Positions 24,471-33,127 of a stretch of DNA of 42,130 nucleotides are shown here, piece after piece. The notes under the pieces were generated by a model. It had not been told where the DNA came from and ran no database searches. It was given only the letters and a program-made list of their open reading frames with translations. The position numbers and the translations under genes are program-made. The stretch's first letter is position 1, and each line of letters starts with the position of its first letter. This DNA is from CAZRNB01 sp964601355 (GTDB lineage: Bacteria > Planctomycetota > Phycisphaerae > Sedimentisphaerales > Anaerobacaceae), in NCBI GenBank assembly GCA_964601355.1, contig CAZRNB010000007.1, positions 1-42,130 of the forward strand, given 5' to 3'.

Positions 24471-25925
24471 ATGGCTGGTTTTCTCACAAATGAAAGTATT
24501 GCGGGGCTAAACTCGTTCGTAAAATCAAAGTTCAAAACTATTGCCATAGCTCTGCTGATTTGCACTTTTGTCGATAATCTACAACCAGTATATACTATTA
24601 TTCTCGGCGAGCCTGTCACGGCCTTTGCATCTGATTCCACGAAATTTAGAGTCATATCTGAGCATGTTAAGAGCCTGGTTAAAGAATTAGAATATTCAGA
24701 TAAAGTAGCCGATGATTTCGTTACAATGGTCTTTTGCTGGCAGGATGAGAACGGAGAACCTGTCCTTGTTAATTGGAAAAATAAGCTTGACCGGGCAAAG
24801 GAGGATTATAATCAAGGCAAGATGTCTGAAGACCAGCTTGCTCGGGTAAACCAGAGCATTACCGAGCAGCTATGTGGGAGAATAACAAAAGAGATAGGTG
24901 TGAATGAGGAATTTTTTGAATTGATCGACATAGTTAAACACAGACAAACTCAATGCCTTGGTTACTCCCAGTTAGTTTATATATTAGGAAATTCTGTCGG
25001 CTTGTTAGTTAAGCCGATAAAAGTGCCTATAGGTGTGACCAGGCTGGTGACCGGTCAGTTGGCAGAGGCTGGTCACATCGGCTGTATGGTTTATTTGCCT
25101 GACGGCAGGAAAATAATGGTAGATTTGACTACATTTTCCTACCAGCCGATAAGTAAACCATTTGTAATAGAAAAGGAATTTATCGGCATCGGCAATTGCT
25201 GGGAGCTAAGAGACAAAGATAATCCATTAGGAGTTCATAGGAGTATCCAAATATTAGGTGGAAGTGGACTTACTGCCGGAATATATTGTAATCGTGCAAA
25301 TGAATACTGCCGATCGGGTAGTTTTCGGCAGGCCGTCGCGGCATATATTAAGACTATTGAGCTTTATCCGCAATTGTCTGAGGCATATTACAATCGTGGG
25401 GGGGCTTATGAACGGTTAGGCCAATACAATAATGCGCTGCTTGACTATACCATGGCTATCAAGCACAATCCGAAGTTTTTTTCGGCGTATAACAACCGTG
25501 GCCGAATCTATGTTAGCTTTAGCCGGTTAGCGGAAGCCGTTTCTGATTTTACCCAGACTATAAAGCTTAATTCGGAAGATATTGAGGCATACTATAATCG
25601 AGGATGTGTCTATAACAAATTACAACGATACCGAGAAGCTGTTACCGATTATACCACGGCTATCCAGCTTATGCAGGAGTATAAGAATCCGGATTCTGAG
25701 CTTTCTAATGTATATAACTGCCGAGGGCTTACGTACTTAAACCTGTGCCAATATCTACAAGCTATTTCCGATTTTAATAAATCCATTGAGCTTAATCCCG
25801 GAAATGCTCTTTCTTACAACAATCGAGGACTTGCGTACGCTTTGTTGGGAAAGCGCGAAAAAGCCAGAGAAGATATAATTAGGGTGGACAGACTTGATCC
25901 TGTCTTAGTATCGCATATTGAATAA
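24471..25925 (+). CDS. Transglutaminase-like and TPR protein
   Basis: The protein has 484 residues. A hydrophobic segment near residues 22-52 suggests export or membrane anchoring. A transglutaminase-like cysteine-protease fold is suggested by Cys162 in QTQCLGYSQLVYI, His202 in AGHIGCMVYLPDG and Asp218 in IMVDLT, in the order and spacing of a Cys-His-Asp triad. From about residue 272 there are five or six TPR units (AYYNRGGAYERLGQYNNALL type). Related proteins with this order act as peptidases or have structural roles; the substrate is unknown. A very strong GGAGGAGG site precedes the ATG. It follows the two-component pair but is separated from it by the tRNA, so it has its own promoter. Confidence 0.75.
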   Translation: MAGFLTNESIAGLNSFVKSKFKTIAIALLICTFVDNLQPVYTIILGEPVTAFASDSTKFRVISEHVKSLVKELEYSDKVADDFVTMVFCWQDENGEPVLVNWKNKLDRAKEDYNQGKMSEDQLARVNQSITEQLCGRITKEIGVNEEFFELIDIVKHRQTQCLGYSQLVYILGNSVGLLVKPIKVPIGVTRLVTGQLAEAGHIGCMVYLPDGRKIMVDLTTFSYQPISKPFVIEKEFIGIGNCWELRDKDNPLGVHRSIQILGGSGLTAGIYCNRANEYCRSGSFRQAVAAYIKTIELYPQLSEAYYNRGGAYERLGQYNNALLDYTMAIKHNPKFFSAYNNRGRIYVSFSRLAEAVSDFTQTIKLNSEDIEAYYNRGCVYNKLQRYREAVTDYTTAIQLMQEYKNPDSELSNVYNCRGLTYLNLCQYLQAISDFNKSIELNPGNALSYNNRGLAYALLGKREKAREDIIRVDRLDPVLVSHIE

Positions 25926-26024
25926 ATGGCTGGCCATTTTAAGTAGTTTCACTAACTTGATTAAGCACTTCGACTGTTCCTGAATTAATTTTACATGTAA
26001 GAGCTGGCTAATCAGCATTTTTCA

Positions 26025-26045
26025 TTTTGATATTTGATATTCTCT
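26025..26045. repeat. Short heptad remnant (ATTTGAT type)
   Basis: Three 7-base units of the TTTTGAT/ATTTGAT type about 40 bases before array H, in the 290-base gap upstream of the sulfatase. Apart from these repeats the gap shows no gene. Confidence 0.4.
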
Positions 26046-26081
26046 TGCCATTTTTAGCGGTTACGGCCACAATATTCCTCG

Positions 26082-26123
26082 CTGGATGCTCGATTCTCGC
26101 GTGTATCGAGTATCAAGTATCGA
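26082..26123. repeat. Heptad array H upstream of the sulfatase
   Basis: Six 7-base units: CTCGATT and CTCGCGT on the left, GTATCGA, GTATCAA and GTATCGA on the right. Its units are close relatives, in inverse orientation, of those in array I (34450-34512). Confidence 0.75.
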
Positions 26124-26215
26124 GCACCACGACACCCACCAGGACGGAGTCTAAAAAGACAATCACAAGCTGGCGTGGAAACAAATGAATCGACAAGAAC
26201 CATATATGAGGATTG

Positions 26216-27640
26216 ATGAACATGGTGCATAAAATAAGCAGACGGAGTTTTATACAGAAAATGGCCGTTGGGGCTGCAACGGTATCATTTCCATTTCAAC
26301 TTCGAGCGGCTGACGTCTTTAGTAACAGGCCAAATATTGTTTTTATCCTTGCTGATGATTTGGGCTATGGAGACCTGGGATGTTACGGACAGAAAAAAAT
26401 CCAGACACACAACATCGACCGCCTTGCCAGCGAAGGCGTACGTTTTACTCAAAGCTATGCCGGCTCGACCATCTGCGCGCCTTCGCGAAGTGTTTTGATG
26501 ACCGGCCAGCACACCGGTCACACTCGTGTTCGCGGCAATATGTGTATCGTCGGTGGCTCAGTCGGATACAAAGGCAAACAACAAGTCCGTCGGATGTACC
26601 TGACCGAAGAAGACGTAACTGTCGGCCATGTTCTTCAAAAAGCCGGTTACAGAACCTGTCTGGTTGGTAAATGGCATCTTGATGGCTATAATCCAAACGC
26701 AGGACCGCTGGATCGCGGCTTCGATGAATTTTACGGGTGGCTAATCAATACGGCGGAAACCAGCGGTTATTACCCTGCTAAGCGTTATCACAATCGGGAG
26801 TTGTATGATGTACCGGGCAATCAGAATAATGCACGCAGCTATTATGAAACCGATAAATGTACCCAAGAGGCAATCGAGTTCTTAAAGAATAATAAGAACC
26901 GTCGTTTTTTCCTTTATTTAGCTTACAATAGTCCACACAGCCCGCTGGAGGCGCCCGATTTGGGACCATACGCAAACGAGGACTGGCCGGTGCATTTAAA
27001 GACATACGCTGCGATGGTATATCGGCTTGATCAAAGTGTCAGGAAAGTAATGCAGACTCTCAAGGAATTAAAGCTCGACGAAAAAACGATAGTTTTTTTC
27101 ACTTCTGATAACGGGCCTCGTAGTGAACCTGCGCAGCAGCTTACGGAGGTCGCGGAGTTTTTCGACTCAAATGGTCCTCTTCGTGGCTACAAACGAGATT
27201 TATACGAAGGCGGAATACGTGTTCCTATGATTGTTCGCTGGCCCGGCAGAGTACCTGCAGGAACGACCAGCGAGCTCGCCTGGTACTTTGCAGATTTCCT
27301 TCCAACCGCAGCAGAGTTAGCCGCAGCCGAGCCGCCGAAGAACATCGATGGCATGAATGTCCTGCCGGCATTTTTATCGCCAATCCGGGCGATGAGCAAC
27401 GAGCGATTTTTGTATTGGGAATATTTTGAAGGCGGTTTCCAGCAGGCGATTCGCTGGCAGAACTTCAAGGCGATTCGTCTCAAGCTAGGTGAGCCGCTCC
27501 TGTTGTTTGACTTGTCGGAAGATTTAGACGAGCAGCATGACGTTGCCGACAAACATCCAGACGTTGTTTCACGCATTGAAGAATATTTAAAGACCGCACG
27601 TACGGAATCTTCTAATTGGCCTCTCCAGCCGGTAACATGA
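26216..27640 (+). CDS. Tat-exported arylsulfatase, type I (formylglycine) family
   Basis: About 474 residues. The N-terminus SRRSFIQKMAVGAA is a twin-arginine export signal. The sulfatase core has ILADDLGYGDLG (calcium-binding Asp pair), the C-x-P-S-R motif CAPSRSVLMTG whose Cys87 is oxidised to formylglycine by a separate enzyme, GKWHLDG, and a FFTSDNGPR metal site. It removes sulfate esters from a polysaccharide or other substrate in the periplasm. The ATG at 26216 follows a GAGG at close spacing and the ATG at 26222 has better spacing; either could be used, and a TTG at 26213 is unlikely. It precedes HemB and the glycosidase cluster, hinting at a sulfated glycan. Confidence 0.92.
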   Translation: MNMVHKISRRSFIQKMAVGAATVSFPFQLRAADVFSNRPNIVFILADDLGYGDLGCYGQKKIQTHNIDRLASEGVRFTQSYAGSTICAPSRSVLMTGQHTGHTRVRGNMCIVGGSVGYKGKQQVRRMYLTEEDVTVGHVLQKAGYRTCLVGKWHLDGYNPNAGPLDRGFDEFYGWLINTAETSGYYPAKRYHNRELYDVPGNQNNARSYYETDKCTQEAIEFLKNNKNRRFFLYLAYNSPHSPLEAPDLGPYANEDWPVHLKTYAAMVYRLDQSVRKVMQTLKELKLDEKTIVFFTSDNGPRSEPAQQLTEVAEFFDSNGPLRGYKRDLYEGGIRVPMIVRWPGRVPAGTTSELAWYFADFLPTAAELAAAEPPKNIDGMNVLPAFLSPIRAMSNERFLYWEYFEGGFQQAIRWQNFKAIRLKLGEPLLLFDLSEDLDEQHDVADKHPDVVSRIEEYLKTARTESSNWPLQPVT

Positions 27641-27659
27641 TGTGTAAGTTTCCTTATAA

Positions 27660-27684
27660 GAGCCGCGACCGTGAGGGAGCGGTA
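27660..27684 (+). repeat. 25-bp dispersed repeat (SRDREGAV type), intergenic copy
   Basis: Identical over 25 bases to 30247-30271, which lies inside the first GH2 gene. Core GCCGCGACC...GGGAGCGG. I recall this sequence as frequent in planctomycete genomes. Confidence 0.75.
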
Positions 27685-27715
27685 AGTATATTCGCGATAC
27701 AGCGAAAGGTTATTA

Positions 27716-27743
27716 TGTTTAGCCCCCCGATTTTATCGAGGGA
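27716..27743. repeat. TGTTTAGCCCC hairpin repeat, copy 1
   Basis: A TGTTTAGCCC lead is followed by CGAT/ATCG around TTT, flanked by CCC/GGG after one mismatch. It is related to the perfect hairpin at 33089-33108. It has no T-run, so terminator function is doubtful. Confidence 0.5.
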
Positions 27744-27837
27744 TTATTCTCTGAGAAGCATAAAACTTTATATGATTGGTATTTAATATTTATTAGCATA
27801 CGCCTTTTGTGTATTTGATTTCTCCGAGGGAGTGTTT

Positions 27838-28818
27838 ATGGGTTTTCCGAAAATCAGGATGCAAAGATTGCGAAGCAGCGAGACTATGCGGAGATTAGTG
27901 TGTGAAACTATTTTGTCAGTGGATGATTTGGTTTATCCGTTGTTTGTCCGTGAAGGCAGAAACCTTAAAAGGCCGATTAAGTCATTGGCCGGCTGTTTTC
28001 ATTTTTCGCCGGACACGGTTGCAGCCGAAGCTGCTGAAGTTGCCTCGCTCGGAATACCGGCTGTGCTTCTTTTTGGCCTGCCGGGCAAAAAAGACGACAT
28101 CGGCTCACAGGCCTGGGCCGAAGACGGCGTTGTACAACGTGCAATTAAAGAGATTAAAAAGACTGTGCCGCAGATTCTTGTTATCACCGATATTTGCCTT
28201 TGCGAATATACATCGCACGGCCATTGTGGAGTAATTAAGGACGGCAAAATAGACAACGATGCAACCTGTGAATTATTGGCTAAGGTTGCGTTGTCACACG
28301 CCCAGGCCGGCGCTGATATTGTTGCTCCTTCAGATATGATGGATGGGCGGGTAAGGTATATCCGCGAAGCATTAGAGGAAAATGGATTTCACGATGTTGC
28401 CATTATGTCTTATGCAGCCAAATACGCCTCTGCCTTTTATGGGCCGTTTAGGGATGCCGCCGAATCCACACCGGCTTTTGGCGATAGAAAAACATACCAA
28501 ATGGACCCGGCCAATGCCCGCCAGGCGATGGCTGAAATCGCATTGGACATTGAAGAAGGCGCTGATATTGTGATGGTAAAACCCGCATTGTGTTATCTTG
28601 ATGTAATATATCAGGCTCGGCAGCATTTCAATTGCCCGATAGCAGCATATAACGTCAGCGGCGAATATATGATGGTAAGAAGTTCTGCTGCCGCGGGTTT
28701 GTTGGATGAAAAGGCAGCGATGTGGGAGGTTCTTACTGCAATTAAACGTGCAGGAGCGGATATTATAATTACATATTTCGCGAAAGAAGCTGCCAAGCAA
28801 ATAAAAAAATCGATTTGA
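27838..28818 (+). CDS. hemB: Porphobilinogen synthase (delta-aminolevulinate dehydratase)
   Basis: About 326 residues. It condenses two 5-aminolevulinate molecules to porphobilinogen in haem synthesis, in the cytoplasm. The two active-site lysines are Lys195 in SYAAKYASAFYGPFRDA and Lys248 in VMVKPALCYLD, at almost the same numbers as in E. coli. The stretch DICLCEYTSHGHCG carries the Cys residues of a zinc-binding enzyme. I chose the ATG at 27838, with GAGGGAG just upstream; the frame also opens with a GTG two codons earlier. It sits oddly between a sulfatase and a pectinase-like gene, with only 12 bases to the latter, so co-transcription is likely. Confidence 0.96.
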   Translation: MGFPKIRMQRLRSSETMRRLVCETILSVDDLVYPLFVREGRNLKRPIKSLAGCFHFSPDTVAAEAAEVASLGIPAVLLFGLPGKKDDIGSQAWAEDGVVQRAIKEIKKTVPQILVITDICLCEYTSHGHCGVIKDGKIDNDATCELLAKVALSHAQAGADIVAPSDMMDGRVRYIREALEENGFHDVAIMSYAAKYASAFYGPFRDAAESTPAFGDRKTYQMDPANARQAMAEIALDIEEGADIVMVKPALCYLDVIYQARQHFNCPIAAYNVSGEYMMVRSSAAAGLLDEKAAMWEVLTAIKRAGADIIITYFAKEAAKQIKKSI

Positions 28819-28830
28819 GAGGAACCATTT

Positions 28831-30090
28831 ATGACGCGTATCATAAGTATTATTGTTGTGACATTTCTGTTGTTAAATGCCTGTGCACCAACAGGTGCTG
28901 ATAACGAAACCAGATCAAAACCGAGTAAGCGTTACGTAATCACCGACTATGGCGCACTCGGCGACGGCCAAACGGTGAGCACAAAGGCCATCCAGTCGGC
29001 AATCGACAAGTGCGCTTCCGAAGGCGGCGGTGTGCTCGTCGTGCCCAGGGGCACGTTCCTTACCGGCTCGATCTTTTTCAAGCAGGGTGTGGATTTGCTT
29101 CTGGAAAAAGAAGGCGTCCTGAAAGGCACGGTCGAGCCTAACGATTATCCGCAGATTGATACACGCTGGGAAGGCGAGGAGATGGTATGGACCGCGGCTT
29201 TGGTTAATTTTTCCAATATGACAGATGTGAATCTGACCGGCCCAGGTCAGATCGACGGCTCCGGCGACCAGTGGATGCAGCGATACCCAAGAGGCAGCCA
29301 GGAATTGCGTACCGGAAGGCCTCGTTTGATCGGCATTCAAAACTGCAAGCGAGTTAAGGTCTCCGGTATGTCACTTAAAAATCAGGCCTGCTGGGGTTTG
29401 TTTATTCTTTACAGCGAAAATGTCCTCGTTGAAAAGCTTACCATTCGAGCTGAGCATAATATCATCAGTTCCGACGGCATTGATGTGGATTCCAGCCGAA
29501 ACGTACAAATCGTAGGTTGTGACATTGATGTGAATGACGATTGTATCGCGGTCAAATCGGGCAAAGACGAGGACGGCCGTCGGGTGAATCGTCCTGCTGA
29601 GGACATCGTCGTCGAGAAGTGTCATTTTCGGTATGGGCACGGCGGTGTGTCAATGGGCAGTGAAATGTCGGGCGGCATTCGCAACGTTGAGATACGCAAC
29701 TGCATTATGGATTCGAACAATTGGGCTCCGATTCGCTTTAAGAGCCAGCCGAGCCGAGGCGGCGTGGTAGAGAATATCACCTACCGTGACATTGTGCTTC
29801 GGGACACACGAAAGGCGTTCGAGTTCAATATGGCGTGGCGGATGGTCAATGCTAAGCCGCCTTCAGACCCTCTGCCGATTGTGCGTAACGTCAAGATTAT
29901 AAACGTATCCGGCACAGCCGGCTCGGTTGGTAACATGCAGGGGTTGAAAGGTAGTCCTATTCGAAACGTGACGTTTGAAAATTGTAAGATTAAGGCAAAA
30001 CAGGGCTTTACGCTTGAAAATGTGGAAGACGTGGATCTTTCCGGCCTTACAATAGAAGTTGAGCAAGGCGAGGCCATAATACGAAAGTAA
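28831..30090 (+). CDS. GH28 polygalacturonase/rhamnogalacturonan hydrolase-like lipoprotein
   Basis: The protein has 419 residues and a lipobox ending LLNAC (Cys18). It has the right-handed beta-helix of glycoside hydrolase family 28, which hydrolyses galacturonic-acid-containing pectin backbones. Visible family motifs are VTDYGALGDG-like ITDYGALGDGQTVSTKAI, SDGIDVDSS, NDDCIAVKSG (Asp236 and Asp237), GHGGVSMGSEM with the catalytic His, and IRFKS. GAGGAA lies before the ATG. It starts the glycan cluster, followed by GH2 and rhamnose genes, so a rhamnogalacturonan or pectin side-chain target is plausible. The exact bond specificity cannot be read from the motifs. Confidence 0.92.
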   Translation: MTRIISIIVVTFLLLNACAPTGADNETRSKPSKRYVITDYGALGDGQTVSTKAIQSAIDKCASEGGGVLVVPRGTFLTGSIFFKQGVDLLLEKEGVLKGTVEPNDYPQIDTRWEGEEMVWTAALVNFSNMTDVNLTGPGQIDGSGDQWMQRYPRGSQELRTGRPRLIGIQNCKRVKVSGMSLKNQACWGLFILYSENVLVEKLTIRAEHNIISSDGIDVDSSRNVQIVGCDIDVNDDCIAVKSGKDEDGRRVNRPAEDIVVEKCHFRYGHGGVSMGSEMSGGIRNVEIRNCIMDSNNWAPIRFKSQPSRGGVVENITYRDIVLRDTRKAFEFNMAWRMVNAKPPSDPLPIVRNVKIINVSGTAGSVGNMQGLKGSPIRNVTFENCKIKAKQGFTLENVEDVDLSGLTIEVEQGEAIIRK

Positions 30091-30163
30091 GGTGGGGCTT
30101 CCCGCTCTGGCTTGACCTTTGCCGGGACGAGTACTCCGCCGTAGTTTGGTTAAGGAGATCACA

Positions 30164-33076
30164 ATGAATACCAGTAGAAACGTTATAATAGCAACGATTG
30201 TAGTGGGAATTCTGACACTAATGTATGGATGTAATTTGTCTAAACTGAGCCGCGACCGTGAGGGAGCGGTAGAGTTATCAAAACAGCAAAGTCCAGTTGA
30301 AGCTGGTCGTAAAGTTATGAGCTTTAACGGCGGCTGGAAATTTTCAAAGGGCGATGAAACTGGGGCTAAGGAGCCGGGCTTTGACGACTCAAAATGGCAG
30401 TCCGTTCGACTGCCGCACGACTGGGCAATTTCAGGGCCATTCAATCCAAAAATGAACGGCTATGCAGGCAAGCTTCCCTGGCAGGGCGTCGGCTGGTATC
30501 GAAAGGTATTTTCGCTCGATAAAGCCGACAAAGGTAAACGAATCTATTTTGACTTTGATGGTGTAATGGCTTTTCCAAAGGTTTATGTGAACGACCAATT
30601 AGCCGGCGAATGGGACTACGGCTATATGTCGTTTCGGGTGGATGCTACACCTTATGTGAAGTTCGACGAAAAAAATGTCATTGCAGTTCGAGTAGATACT
30701 CGCCAGCACGGCACTCGATGGTATCCAGGTGCTGGGATATATCGAAAGGTGACAATGGCCATCTGTGAGCAAGTGCACGTGGCGCACTGGGGTACGTTCG
30801 TTACCACGCCGGATGTGAGCGACACCGAGGCCCTGGTTCGAATACGCTCGACCATCGAGAATTATCTCGATACGGAATCAAAGATTACAGTTGATTTTTT
30901 GCTGAACGGGCCTGATGGCCAATCAGTGGCAATGGGTGGAAAGAGTGATAATGTGCCCGCCGGCGGCTCGCGAGAGTTTGACCTGTCGCTGAAGGTGGCA
31001 AAGCCTCAGAGATGGGACATCGCCAGTCCAAATCTATATACCGCCAAAACCATCGTTCGCATGGGTAGAAAAATATTGGACATAGAAGATACAACCTTCG
31101 GTATCCGCACGTTCAAGCTCACGGCCAACGACGGTTTTCATCTCAACGGCAGACGGGTACAGCTATATGGCGTTTGTTTGCACCATGACCATGGGCCGCT
31201 TGGAGCAGCTTTTTATATGCGAGCAATGGAAAGACAGCTTGAAATCATGCGAGATATGGGTGTCAATGCCATTCGTACCAGTCACAATCCTCCGGCGCCG
31301 GGGCTGCTCGATTTATGCGACAGAATGGGATTTGTCGTCTGGGACGAGTGTTTTGATAAATGGGATGGTACTGCCGGTCGGGTAAATGGAAAGCCGCCGC
31401 TGGAAGAGTACGGCGAAAAACAGATTCGCAACTTCGTGATGCGTGACCGTAATCACCCATGTATTGTCGTCTGGTCAATCGGCAACGAAATCGGAAACCA
31501 GCCTTATGATAAGGAAGGCAAGTCTCCTGAAAGAGTGAAGTTTATGAGTGACTTCATCCGTAAATACGACCCGACGCGGCCGGTCGGAATGGCCTGTCAC
31601 ATCCCTGAGACGGTTGACCAGCCGATTCTTGATGCGCTGGACTTTACAGGCTGGAATTACATGCGCAGGTATGCTCGATATAGAGAGAAATATCCTGATA
31701 AGCCCATAATCTACAGCGAGTCGGCCTCGGCCCTGAGCACGCGGGGCTTCTACGACTTGGCCTTCCCCGGCCGTATGAACATCTACTCCAACGAGCAGCA
31801 TCAGGTAAGCTCGTACGACCTGACGGCGGCGGATTGGTCGGACATCGCCGACGCCGAGTTCAAGCTGATGACGAACGACAGCTTCGTGGCCGGTGAATTT
31901 GTATGGACCGGTTTTGATTATTTGGGTGAGCCGACGCCTTTTACACAACAGGCACGTAGCTCTTATTTTGGTATTGTTGACCTGTGCGGCATCCCCAAGG
32001 ACCGGTTCTACCTGTACCGCATTCATTGGCGGCCGGACGTGACCACCGTGCACGTCCTGCCCCACTGGAATTGGCCCGACCGCATCGGCCAGAACGTGCC
32101 CGTCTTCGTGTATACCAACGGTGATTCTGCGGAGTTGTTCCTGAACGGCAAATCGCTGGGCCGGCGCCAGAAGGGCGTCGTTCCCGTGGGGCCGCCGAAT
32201 TTCGCCAAGGGTAAGACCGCCACGGCCGGCTCCAGCCAGGCGGATCATCCGCCGCAACACGCCGCGGATGCCAGCAGGGACACGCGGTGGTGCGCCGCCA
32301 CGGCTGACCCCAATCAATGGTGGCAGGTGGACCTGGGCAAAGTTCAAACGATTCGCTACTTGGAGATCGACTTCGAGCGCCAGGAGAAGAATTACGGGTA
32401 CGACATCAAGGCGTCGAATGACGGCGAAACCTGGCAGAGGATTGCGGGCAAGAGCACAAGCCGGTTTCCCCGGTGGAACGGGCCCTCCCTGGCCTTCCAC
32501 GCTGCCGACGCGCAGTGCCGCTACGTGCGCATTGAGTTCACGCAGTTGCAGGACGGTGTCTGGCCGAGCATTCGGGAGTTCAAGGTGTACCCCGAGAAGT
32601 CTGAGTCCGACTCTTATGCCATTACGTATGCGTACCGTCTGCGTTGGAACGAAGTTGCCTACGAGCCAGGCGAGCTGAAAGCGGTAGCTTACAAAGATGG
32701 CAAAGAGATCGGTCAGGCGATTATGCGAACGGCAGGTGAGCCTGCGGCGATACAATTAACAGCCGACCGAATGCAATTAGCTGCAACTGGCGAAGATTTA
32801 TGCTATATCTTAGTTGAGGCTTTAGATGAGAAGGGGACGCTGTGCCCACTGGCTGACAATCTGATTCGCTTCAAAGTTGAAGGGCCTGCTGAGATTGCTG
32901 GTGTCGGCAATGGCAATCCGCTTTCACTTGAGCCGTTCCAGGCAAATTATCGCAAGCTCTTTTACGGCAAGGCGATGCTGATTCTGCGAACGGTTGAAGG
33001 AAAGACCGGCCAGGTACGCGTAACTGCCGAAAGTAATGGTCTAAAATCGGCGGAAATTATCGTGCAATGTCGGTAA
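30164..33076 (+). CDS. GH2 beta-galactosidase-like lipoprotein with inserted F5/8 type C domain
   Basis: The protein has 970 residues and a lipobox MYGC (Cys23). The GH2 sugar-binding, Ig-like and TIM-barrel domains follow: GVGWYRKVF, GVCLHHDHG, RTSHNPPAPGLLDLCD, acid/base Glu442 in WSIGNEIG and nucleophile Glu519 in YSESAS. In the next Ig-like region a discoidin/F5-8C domain (about residues 675-812, ADASRDTRWCA, WWQVDLGK, YVRIEFTQL) is inserted between ELFLNGKSLG and YRLRWNEVAYEPGELKAV. These two stretches lie close together in the paralogous GH2 at 36311. The insert and part of the barrel have near-total G/C third positions. The 25-bp SRDREGAV repeat is translated just after the lipid anchor. 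AAGGAG precedes the chosen ATG. It is expected to remove terminal beta-linked sugars. Confidence 0.9.
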   Translation: MNTSRNVIIATIVVGILTLMYGCNLSKLSRDREGAVELSKQQSPVEAGRKVMSFNGGWKFSKGDETGAKEPGFDDSKWQSVRLPHDWAISGPFNPKMNGYAGKLPWQGVGWYRKVFSLDKADKGKRIYFDFDGVMAFPKVYVNDQLAGEWDYGYMSFRVDATPYVKFDEKNVIAVRVDTRQHGTRWYPGAGIYRKVTMAICEQVHVAHWGTFVTTPDVSDTEALVRIRSTIENYLDTESKITVDFLLNGPDGQSVAMGGKSDNVPAGGSREFDLSLKVAKPQRWDIASPNLYTAKTIVRMGRKILDIEDTTFGIRTFKLTANDGFHLNGRRVQLYGVCLHHDHGPLGAAFYMRAMERQLEIMRDMGVNAIRTSHNPPAPGLLDLCDRMGFVVWDECFDKWDGTAGRVNGKPPLEEYGEKQIRNFVMRDRNHPCIVVWSIGNEIGNQPYDKEGKSPERVKFMSDFIRKYDPTRPVGMACHIPETVDQPILDALDFTGWNYMRRYARYREKYPDKPIIYSESASALSTRGFYDLAFPGRMNIYSNEQHQVSSYDLTAADWSDIADAEFKLMTNDSFVAGEFVWTGFDYLGEPTPFTQQARSSYFGIVDLCGIPKDRFYLYRIHWRPDVTTVHVLPHWNWPDRIGQNVPVFVYTNGDSAELFLNGKSLGRRQKGVVPVGPPNFAKGKTATAGSSQADHPPQHAADASRDTRWCAATADPNQWWQVDLGKVQTIRYLEIDFERQEKNYGYDIKASNDGETWQRIAGKSTSRFPRWNGPSLAFHAADAQCRYVRIEFTQLQDGVWPSIREFKVYPEKSESDSYAITYAYRLRWNEVAYEPGELKAVAYKDGKEIGQAIMRTAGEPAAIQLTADRMQLAATGEDLCYILVEALDEKGTLCPLADNLIRFKVEGPAEIAGVGNGNPLSLEPFQANYRKLFYGKAMLILRTVEGKTGQVRVTAESNGLKSAEIIVQCR
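30247..30271 (+). repeat. 25-bp dispersed repeat, coding copy
   Basis: Identical to 27660-27684. In this frame it encodes SRDREGAV at residues 29-36, the linker behind the lipidated cysteine. Confidence 0.8.
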
Positions 33077-33080
33077 TCAA

Positions 33081-33110
33081 ATGTTTAGCCCCGCGATTTA
33101 TCGCGGGGTT
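33081..33110. repeat. TGTTTAGCCCC hairpin repeat, copy 2
   Basis: CCCCGCGA and TCGCGGGG form a perfect 8-bp stem with a 4-base loop (33089-33108), after the same TGTTTAG lead seen at 27716. It lies just downstream of the GH2 stop. It is followed by GTTTG rather than a T-run, so it is a weak terminator candidate and could instead stabilise the mRNA end. Confidence 0.6.
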
Positions 33111-33127
33111 TGTTAAAGAGGTAAATT

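Noticed and set aside
24443..24490. Leader peptide starting GTG before the transglutaminase-like gene
   Set aside because: The GTG lies inside the hairpin loop and has no ribosome site at proper spacing.
21386..30125. A 15-base match (CCTTTGCCGGGACGA) between the kinase gene and the gap before the first GH2
   Set aside because: A single short match with no extended similarity; possible chance.
31718..32610. F5/8C insert as a mobile element
   Set aside because: No terminal repeats, target duplication or transposase; the G/C-rich tract extends beyond the domain, so homologous recombination fits better.
31475..32755. Minus-strand open frame of 426 codons opposite the first GH2 gene
   Set aside because: It is a by-product of G/C-rich third positions in the GH2 blocks; the plus frame has clear GH2 and F5/8C motifs and the antisense product has none.
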